A stretch of DNA of 64,000 nucleotides from Hymenopellis radicata (taxonomy: Eukaryota; Basidiomycota; Agaricomycetes; Agaricales; Physalacriaceae), in assembly GCA_015501595.1 (NCBI GenBank), contig JADNRX010000135.1, positions 1-64,000 on the forward strand. The letters run 5' to 3'. The translations under genes and the position numbers were made by a program. Position 1 is the first letter of the stretch; each line of letters opens with the position of its first letter. The notes beneath the pieces were generated by a model. The model saw only the letters and a list, made by a program, of their open reading frames with translations. It was not told the origin of the DNA and did no database searches. This document shows, piece by piece, positions 57,201-64,000 of this stretch.

Positions 57201-59512
57201 TCTTTGTCCGCCTTCCTTCATCTACTCTCCCAAAGAACGTCACCGCCTTCGAGATGAGGAAGGGACGTAAACCTGATCTCTCGAACCTTCGAGTGTGGGG
57301 GTGTCAGGTGTACGTCAATTACAAGAAGGAAGAACGCAAAAAGGGTGGCCCGAAAGGATATGAAGCCATCTTTGTTGGATATCCGGAGAACTCCGTTGGG
57401 TGGATCGTGAGAGATCTGAAAGGCGCGTATCACACGGTGAACCACGCGGTGTTCAACGAGTCCAGCCCTGGCAAGCTGAGCTCGAAGGCTACCTTTCTAG
57501 ATGTTCCATTTCAGACCCCCGACGAAAATGGTGATCTCCCCATCGCGTTACGCAAGCCTAAGCGCTCTTTGAAGAACGACATATCTCCAGCTGGACTTGT
57601 TGCGCTTCAGGCAGGATATCAAGAGACTCTCGATCTCCTCCAGAGTACTCGATTCGTCCACGCTGGATTACCCCTTCCCTCCCCAGAGATGATCTCCGAC
57701 TATTCAGCGCTGTTCTGTCTTGAAGAGATTCTTCCCTCTCAGGATGATTCATTCGCATCCCTCGAGTATGAATTCATCACATCATACCCGACGGCGTTCC
57801 TTTCCAATATTTCTTCCCGTTCGCGCACTTGGGATCTCTCGAGACCTGCGGCGACGTATCATGAGGCCCTGGCAAGGCCGGATGCGGAGACCTGGAAACA
57901 CGCTATGCAGGAAGAAATCGAAGCGATGCGGAAGAATGCTGTATTTGAAGAAACCACCTTACCGAAGGGCCGGCACCCCATCGGTATGAAATGGGTCTTC
58001 GACTACAAGCGACATCAGGACACGAATCAAATCGAACGCTACAAGGCACGCCTGGTCGCACATGGACACAGGCAAGGACCTGAAGACTGGAAGAATTCTT
58101 ATGCTCCTGTGGCGAAGATGGTTAGCATTCGGGGATGTATCGCGTACGCGGCGAAGCATGACTTGGAACTCTACACGTTTGACATCAAGACTGCTTTTCT
58201 CAACGCGCCATTATCTGACATCATCTACATGAAGCAGATACCCGGCTTCCCTCTACCAGATCCCACGACGGTCCTACGCTGCAAACGCGCGATATACGGC
58301 TTGAAGCAGGCTGGTTATGAATGGTTCAATGAGCTTTCTTCCACCCTTCGAGCCATCGGTCTTCACCCCTCGCCTGTTGACAACGCTGTCTTCCATGGAT
58401 CTTGGACGTCCCCTCCAGATGAATCCGTTCTTTTTCCCCCCGACCAGAATCGCGTCTTCGCTACCATCCCTGTCCATGTTGACGATGGTCTCGTTGTCAC
58501 CAACAGTCCTTCCCTCTACGCGTGGATCATCAAGCAAATTCGCCTCAAATACGAAGTCAAAGATCTAGGTCCTGCAACACGTTATCTCGGTATCACCATC
58601 ACTCGCGACCGTCCTTCCCGAAAGATTTTCCTCTCCCAAGAACACTTTACGATAGATTTACTTACTACTTACAATATGCTTACCTGTACTATATCCCCTG
58701 TTCCCCTCCGCACACGTCTCCACCTACTCCCCGAAGCCCCTCCAAACGCTCTCCCCGATATCCCTGATGATCAGCTCACTGGATACTACCAAGCACTCGT
58801 TGGATCCATCCTCTACCTTGCGCTTACGACTCGCCCAGACATTGCATACGCTGCCATGGCGCTTGGCCAATTCAACTCCAACCCCAAGCGTGCCCATATC
58901 CTTGCGGCGAAAGGTGTCCTTCGCTACCTCTCCGGCACGCGATTCTACGCCCTTGAATATGGTTCCGACTACCTCAAGGAACGCGTTGGCCCAGATGCCT
59001 TACCCCGTGGTGATGCTACTTTCACTGATGCAGACTGGGCGACCGACGAGAGTGACCGGAAGAGTATATCGGGATACGCTGTCTTCATGCACAACGCGTT
59101 GATCTCCTGGTCTTCCGTTAAGCAGCGTACAACGGCTCTCTCCTCCACGGAGTCGGAGTACATGGCTATGACTCATGGCATGAAGGAGACCATTTGGCTT
59201 CGTCTCTTCACGACCACCTACCAAATTCCCATCCCAAAACCATTCCCGATGCTTGCCGACAACCAAGGTTCTCTCGACACTGCCTCGAAGCCGTCCAATA
59301 CCGCGCGCATGAAACACATCGACATTCGCTATCACTTCATACGCGAACATTTATCCTCGGGTGCTTTCCGTACGTCCTGGATCAGCACCGCTGACATGAC
59401 CGCGGATATCTTCACGAAGGCATTGGACCCTCTACTACACAAGAAGCACTGCATATACTTGGGTTTAGTGGATAGATCTTCCAGCTCGGAAGATGGGGGT
59501 GTGTCGGCGTAG
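54275..59512 (+). CDS. copia Gag-Pol polyprotein
   Basis: A single uninterrupted frame of 1745 aa from ATG 54275. Gag: Pro-rich start with HPAQPN repeats (about 165-215), then a capsid-like region from GHITKLAGRKNWIAWHRP (about 265) to about 480. No zinc knuckle is obvious. Protease: LADSGCSLHIF (about 620). Integrase: WHCRFYHPG...CECPSC zinc motif, then catalytic D in HLDTCGP (about 841), D in VRSDGAKEF (about 906) and E in NGKIERF (about 941). Reverse transcriptase: from MKWVFDYKRH through TFDIKTAFLNAPL to VHVDDGLV (about 1400). RNase H: DADWATDE (about 1586), SSTESEYMAM (about 1626), LADNQGS (about 1662). The order integrase before RT defines Ty1/copia. Gag and Pol are in one frame, so a frameshift is not used here. 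Confidence 0.95.
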   Translation: MYRTPNQPQHPTVNGDTGEIPANVTATGSVDQHARTRRHRTAQPNLQEQRPNGDATFQPTPFGGVSVPADPFYPTSVSQQFPLYNTTPHGFPAQLPDPYIAAQRYGYQGFNNPRPHIYTRQGQQASPPYYVPPGTVPFFPSNDPSVAFQQPFYTYQYPYPAQPIHVPLHHPAQPNISIPHVQNPYPVNHPAQPNNPHHHHQPAQPNNPPPPPPIPRHTRPVPPAPATTNVPQIPQPVAPIIHIDPSLLRLDSSPSFSTASAGHITKLAGRKNWIAWHRPTAQLLLQYSVWNLVCDEPTPDELRAGTVPPQRRPVYPPMLPDNFSDAELAAYNAWAKKDATAQQILTAALSSNLYLSLPSVEDTPDLNARTLYNYLRTTYGISDVITGYDLRESIRNFQCLVGLDATDKYIEKWRTTVSALISAGYPIIWTEILINFAKNIYQHYVFSTIRSDITNACTKTPHIVNQAYFTRICQDLHATATLHYSRSNTSTTNPITQRSQSNPNSRPAQPDSAANGTSAPPAPDQRESRPRDDRSRNPAARPGGGRAYVAEEVDPLDDLDPDADVPDIDEPVAAFASNDDMIFSYVSFVAAAVEPSPPGTEYFDAMDIPEVRDIAARCSCLADSGCSLHIFRERSAFWTYEDDDSVRIKTANCGILPTAGRGEVRLRVRAIDGRHVVLILHDCVHAPQVPINLLSVGALTERGMSLLFGRQFTRFYFPRAHDTLSRVVFAARVVKRLTFLHAATLSPPSDSSLDPSDDIVFAGMPEPFVKLKDDWFTWHCRFYHPGKQATTEMLTGSYATGIKWDGKIMNCECPSCIMGRYPASPYENNAKRAENPCDLVHLDTCGPYPVLSPRKEQYFIALLDDKTNWGEATPVRHKSDVFTVYLDFEAAIELEMGRPIKAVRSDGAKEFTHGDLGAHLRARGIQHQVTVPYAHQQNGKIERFIQTIEAHAQTLMVHAGLPASFWADAVSTAAYLFVRLPSSTLPKNVTAFEMRKGRKPDLSNLRVWGCQVYVNYKKEERKKGGPKGYEAIFVGYPENSVGWIVRDLKGAYHTVNHAVFNESSPGKLSSKATFLDVPFQTPDENGDLPIALRKPKRSLKNDISPAGLVALQAGYQETLDLLQSTRFVHAGLPLPSPEMISDYSALFCLEEILPSQDDSFASLEYEFITSYPTAFLSNISSRSRTWDLSRPAATYHEALARPDAETWKHAMQEEIEAMRKNAVFEETTLPKGRHPIGMKWVFDYKRHQDTNQIERYKARLVAHGHRQGPEDWKNSYAPVAKMVSIRGCIAYAAKHDLELYTFDIKTAFLNAPLSDIIYMKQIPGFPLPDPTTVLRCKRAIYGLKQAGYEWFNELSSTLRAIGLHPSPVDNAVFHGSWTSPPDESVLFPPDQNRVFATIPVHVDDGLVVTNSPSLYAWIIKQIRLKYEVKDLGPATRYLGITITRDRPSRKIFLSQEHFTIDLLTTYNMLTCTISPVPLRTRLHLLPEAPPNALPDIPDDQLTGYYQALVGSILYLALTTRPDIAYAAMALGQFNSNPKRAHILAAKGVLRYLSGTRFYALEYGSDYLKERVGPDALPRGDATFTDADWATDESDRKSISGYAVFMHNALISWSSVKQRTTALSSTESEYMAMTHGMKETIWLRLFTTTYQIPIPKPFPMLADNQGSLDTASKPSNTARMKHIDIRYHFIREHLSSGAFRTSWISTADMTADIFTKALDPLLHKKHCIYLGLVDRSSSSEDGGVSA

Positions 59513-59788
59513 GAGCCTTGGGTTATCTTCCGGCTGGTGTTCCGATCGAGCACGTGGGCGTGTCCATTAGGGATCGACGTGGGCGTTCTATCTCCTCAGT
59601 CTCTGACCACCATCATCGGTTGACTTGAGGAGGTATGTTCGCATTTCATTCATCTCATTACCTAGTACTTACTCTATACCAGCTCACTGTAGTCGTCTAC
59701 GTCTAGGTAATACAGTCTCTGACCACCATCATCGGTTGACTTGAGGAGCTCACTGTAGTCGTCTACGTCTAGGTTTCCCAGAGTGACA
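59502..59788 (+). repeat. 3' LTR of the copia element
   Basis: Identical to the 5' LTR by eye over 287 bp. Its first 11 bases supply the last codons and the TAG stop of the Gag-Pol frame. Confidence 0.95.
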
Positions 59789-62700
59789 GGTCCAGCTGTA
59801 CATCTGAACCCTCTAGATATCTGGGGATATTGCTGAGACATCCGCGGACAAGTGCGACAATGTCCAGCTGTACATCTGAACCCTCTGGATATCTGCGGAT
59901 ATCGCTCAGACATTCGCGGACATGTGTGGCAATGTCCAGCTGTACGTTCGAACCCTCTGGATATCTGCAGATATTGCTCAGAGATCTGCGGACATGTGAT
60001 GCAATGTCCACCTGAATGTCTGAACCCTTTGGAAACACTCAGACACCTGTGGATATTGCTGAGACATCCGCGGACAAGTGCGGCAATGTCCAGCTGTACA
60101 TCTGAACCCTGTGGATATCTGCGGATATCGCTCAGACATCCGCGGACATGTGCGGCAATGTTCAGCTGTAGATCCGAACCCTCTGGATATCTGCAGATAT
60201 TGCTCAGAGATCTGCGGACATGTGAAGCAATGTCCACCTGATGTCTGAACCCTTTGGAAATGCTCAGACACCTGTAGATATTGCTGAGACATCCGCGGAC
60301 AAGTGCGGCAATGTCCAGCTGTACATCTGAACCCTCTGGATATCTGGGGATATCGCTCAGACATCCGCGGACATATGTGGCAATGTCCAGCTGTACGTTC
60401 GAACCCTGTAGATATCTGAGGATATCGCTCAGACATCCGCGGACATGTGCGGCAATGTCCAGCTGTAGATCCGAACCCTCTGGATATCTGCAGATATTGC
60501 TCAGAGATCTGCGGACATGTGAAGCAATGTCCACCTGATGTCTGAACCCTTTGGAAATGCTCAGACACCTATAGATATTGCTGAGACATCCGCGGACAAG
60601 TGCGGCAATGTCTAGCTGTACATCTGAACCCTCTAGATATCTGGAGATATTGCTGAGACATCCACGGACATGTGCGGCAATGTCCAGCTGTACATCCGAA
60701 CCCTCTGGATATCTGCAGATATTGCTCGGAGATCTGTAGACATGTGATGCAATATCCACCTGAATGTCTGAACGCTTTGGAAACACTCAGACACCTGTGG
60801 ATATTGCTGAGACATCCGCGGACAAGTGCGGCAATGTCCAGCTGTACATCTGAACCCTGTGGATATCTGCGGATATCGCTCAGACATCCGCGGACATGTG
60901 CGGCAATGTCCAGCTGTAGATCCGAACCCTCTGGATATCTGCAGATATTGCTCAGACACCTGCAGATATTGCTCGGAGATCTGCGGACATGTGAAGCAAT
61001 GTCCACCTGAATGTCTAAACGCTTTGGAAACACTCAGACACCTGTGGATATTGCTGAGACATCCGCGGACAAGTGCGACAATGTCCAGCTGTACATCTGA
61101 ACCCTCTGGATATCTGCGGATATCGCTCAGACATCCGCGGACATGTGTGGCAATGTCCAGCTGTACGTTCGAACCCTCTGGATATCTGCAGATATTGCTC
61201 AGAGATCTGCGGACATGTGAAGCAATGTCCACCTGATGTCTGAACCCTTTGGAAATGCTCAGACACCTGTAGATATTGCTGAGACATCCGCGGACAAGTG
61301 CGGCAATGTCCAGCTGTACGTTCGAACCCTCTGGATATCTGCAGATATTGCTCGGAGATCTGCGGACATGTGATGCAATGTCCACCTGAATGTCTGAACC
61401 CTTTGGAAACACTCAGACACCTGTGGATATTGCTGAGACATCCGCGGACAAGTGCGGCAATGTCCAGCTGTACATCTGAACCCTGTGGATATCTGCGGAT
61501 ATCGCTCAGACATCCGCGGACATGTGCGGCAATGTCCAGCTGTAGATCCGAACCCTCTGGATATCTGCAGATATTGCTCAGACACCTGCAGATATTGCTC
61601 GGAGATCTGCGGACATGTGAAGCAATGTCCACCTGATGTCTGAACCCTTTGGAAATGCTCAGATACCTGTAGATATTGCTGAGACATCCGCGGACAAGTG
61701 CGGCAATGTCCAGCTGTACGTTCGAACCCTGTAGATATCTGCGGATATTGCTCAGACATCCACGGACATGTGCGGCAATGTCCAGCTGTACATCCGAACC
61801 CTCTGGATATCTGCAGATATTGCTCAGAGATCTGCGGACATGTGAAGCAATGTCCACCTGATGTCTGAACCCTTTGGAAATGCTCAGACACCTGTAGATA
61901 TTGCTGAGACATCCGCGGACAAGTGCGGCAATGTCCAGCTGTACGTTCGAACCCTCTGGATATCTGCAGATATTGCTCGGAGATCTGTAGACATGTGATG
62001 CAATATCCACCTGAATGTCTGAACGCTTTGGAAACACTCAGACACCTGTGGATATTGCTGAGACATCCGTTGACAAGTGCGGCAATGTCCAGCTGTACGT
62101 CTGAACCCTGTGGATATCTGCAGATATTGCTCGGACATCTGCGAATATTGCTCGGAGATCTGTGGACATGTGAATCAATGTTCACCTGAATTGTGGATAT
62201 TGCTGAGACATCCGCGGACATGTGCGACAATGTCCAGCTGTACATCTGAACCCTCTGGATATCTGCGGATATCGCTCAGACATCCGCGGACATGTGTGGC
62301 AATGTCCAGCTGTACGTTCGAACCCTCTGGATATCTGCAGATATTGCTCGGAGATCTGCGGACATGTGATGCAATGTCCACCTGAATGTCTGAACCCTTT
62401 GGAAATGCTCAGACACCTGTGGATATTGCTGAGACATCCGCGGACAGGTGCGGCAATGTCCAGCTGTACATCTGAACCCTCTGGATATCTGCGGATATCG
62501 CTCAGACATCCGCGGACATGTGTGGCAATGTCCAGCTGTAGATCCGAACCCTCTGGATATCTGCAGATATTGCTCAGAGATCTGCGGATATGTGAAGCAA
62601 TGTCCACCTGAATGTCTGAACCCTTTGGAAACGCTCAGACACCTGTGGATATTGCTGAGACATCCGCGGACACGTGCGGCAATGTCCAGCTGTACATCTG

Positions 62701-62885
62701 AACCCTGTGGATATCTGCGGATATCGCTCAGACATCCGCGGACATGTGTGGCAATGTCCAGCTGTACATCTGAACCCTCTGGATATCTGCAGATATCGCT
62801 CGGAGATCTGCGGACATGTGAAGCAATGTCCACCTGAATGTCTGAACTCTTTGGAAACGCTCAGACACCTGTAGGTATTGCTCAG
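59789..62885. repeat. 72-bp tandem repeat array, right block
   Basis: Continuation of the left block beyond the copia insertion, about 3.1 kb. Higher-order periods of about 225 and 297 bp (three or four 72-bp units plus 9-10 bp) are marked by CTCAGACACCTGTGGATATT words at about 60040, 60265, 60562 and 60788. The unit contains the palindromes ATATCTGCAGATAT and TCCGCGGA. Long open frames on both strands are by-products of the 72-bp period. The array ends at GGTATTGCTCAGACGTCC, where the right TIR similarity starts. Confidence 0.9.
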
Positions 62886-62907
62886 ACGTCCTAAAACAAT
62901 GTCTATC

Positions 62908-63805
62908 TATATTCAGGCTCTCTGGATATTGCTTGAACTCATGTAAGAACAAGAGAAGCCATGCCCATTTATATATTAGACTTTCCTATTCAAAATTCCT
63001 ATCCTTTAAATTTTAGATTTTTTACCTACTTTTATATTATGTAATTTATCATTATATTTCTCAATTATTTTACCTCATATTTCTTTAATTTTCTACTATT
63101 GATATTCTAATCCTTTGAAATAATTATTCTATTAAATCTCTTGAATTTTCTCTCATATTTTCTATATCATAAATCTACTATAAAACTTAAACTATCTTCT
63201 GCTACAATATATTCAATTACTACTTCTATAAAAACGCAAAGATGTTACTGAATATATCTGAATTCTGTATTTCAATTTTTTTACTATAATCTTTTGTATT
63301 ATTTCATAATCATTTCTATCATTTCTTCTAATATAGGAAATACACTATATATCTTAGATTATTTCCCTTAATTCTGAAATTTACTTTTATAAAAAATTCA
63401 AAACCTATTTTTTAATACAGTCTCTAATATACTATTTAATATTGCTTGTAAAAATATCTCAAATAATTCTGTAAAATTTTGTAATTCTGGATTTCAGATT
63501 TTGTATACATTATTATAGAGCTTTTTTCAGTTATTCTTTTACCTCTATTTCAGTCTAAAAACTCAAAATCTGAGTTTTACATTTTCTAGTTAAATTTAAG
63601 TCTTAAAAATCTTAAAAGTATTTCTATTAATCTTGCAATAAAACTCTTAAATTATTTTACCGATTTTCTACCTACTTTCTTACTATAATATATAGTTCAT
63701 AATTTAAAAGAATTCTTTTAAATTTTTAACTTAAAAAAAAGGTATAAAATGCATAGAATTTTTTACCGATAATTTTACCTCAGAATCTGAAATCTTCAAG
63801 CAGTG
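62908..63805 (-). repeat. right terminal inverted repeat of the CACTA-like element
   Basis: AT-rich inverse of 51004-51915 with scattered differences. It ends at CAGTG before the TAT duplication. Bases 63809-64000 are host flank with a GTAAGTCAATAC donor-like site at about 63864 and no gene I can complete. Confidence 0.85.
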
Positions 63806-64000
63806 TATCCGACTCCAGTAGGACTAGAGATGGACGGTACTGCATCCCAAGGAGAGACGTCTGGGTAAGTCAATACGATGTTTAGGTCAACGGAACGAGT
63901 AACTGACGATGGAAGCATGCCGCGTATATGGCTCAGAGCAGCTCGACACAGCGATTTCCATAAACTGGAACCCAAACCCCGTCCCGCACTATGAAATGTG

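Larger units (their letters stand above)
53732..59788 (+). mobile_element. complete Ty1/copia LTR retrotransposon
   Basis: The element is 6057 bp: LTR 53732-54018, internal region, LTR 59502-59788. The LTRs are 287 bp each, TG...CA, and show no difference by eye. The 5-bp duplication GGTCC flanks it (53727-53731, 59789-59793) and removing it rejoins the 72-bp repeat perfectly. A purine run GAAGATGGGGG lies directly before the right LTR as polypurine tract. The sequence after the left LTR (GGTTATGGGCC...) does not match a primer-binding site I know. One intact Gag-Pol frame. The insertion is recent and plausibly active. Confidence 0.95.
51004..63805. mobile_element. CACTA-like (CMC/EnSpm) non-autonomous element, 12.8 kb
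   Basis: The termini are CACTGCTTGAAGATTTCAGA and its inverse ending ...CAGTG. TAT lies immediately outside both ends (51001-51003, 63806-63808). CACTA-superfamily elements end in CACT(A/G) and make 3-bp duplications, so ends and duplication agree. Terminal inverted repeats reach about 900 bp and are strongly AT-rich. The interior is a 72-bp tandem repeat array, now split by a copia insertion. No transposase remains. Minus the copia (6057 bp plus one 5-bp duplication) the element would be about 6.7 kb. The layout recalls foldback elements, which also combine long TIRs and tandem repeats. Confidence 0.75.

Noticed and set aside
51004..63805. A CRISPR-like array interpretation of the 72-bp repeats
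   Set aside because: There are no unique spacers between conserved repeats; the whole 72-bp unit is repeated, and the host is a fungus.

Overview
The window looks like a chromosomal segment from a filamentous basidiomycete, probably an Agaricomycete. It has short (about 40-60 nt) GT-AG introns splitting genes into many exons, a myosin-motor chitin synthase, BTB and F-box-like proteins, an HMG-box factor and a histone H3 with six introns. About half of it is mobile DNA or its debris. No species can be named from sequence alone.

Layout. 1-7.3 kb is gene-poor repeat ground: C-rich and GGACCGG repeats, a larger inverted-repeat element, eight copies of one TA-flanked MITE family (seven here within 1-7 kb, others further on), an internally deleted hAT element that keeps the last transposase exons, and a truncated LINE tail. 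7.5-21.6 kb is the most conventional gene block: a 13-exon chitin synthase with myosin motor (minus strand, one apparent 1-nt deletion), a single-pass membrane protein (minus), a decayed secreted-type endonuclease/exonuclease/phosphatase pseudogene (plus) and a six-exon BTB protein (plus). 21.8-29.5 kb holds a solo copia LTR, an APH-like kinase, an unrecognised three-exon gene with a clear TATA box, and two decayed copies of the same unknown gene about 5.85 kb apart. 29.7-33.8 kb is a complete Mutator-like (MULE) transposon with identical 141-bp TIRs, a 9-bp target duplication and an intact 1016-codon transposase. 34-50 kb mixes small genes (histone H3, an HMG-box protein, two small multi-exon genes), gene remnants and MITEs. 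One MITE lies in a histone H3 intron and one splits an exon of a decayed RING-like gene.

51.0-63.8 kb is the most striking structure. It is a 12.8-kb element bounded by CACTG...CAGTG termini and a 3-bp TAT duplication, with AT-rich terminal inverted repeats of about 900 bp and an interior made of 72-bp tandem repeats. The termini and duplication match the CACTA (CMC/EnSpm) superfamily, while the architecture resembles foldback elements. No transposase is visible, so it would have to be mobilised in trans. A complete, very young Ty1/copia retrotransposon (identical 287-bp LTRs, 5-bp GGTCC duplication, intact 1745-aa Gag-Pol) is inserted inside the repeat array.

The host genes do not form an obvious pathway cluster. 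Chitin synthase and the adjacent membrane protein could both act at the cell surface, but that is only proximity. All exon structures were assembled by eye from splice signals and frame continuity, so exon edges carry some uncertainty.
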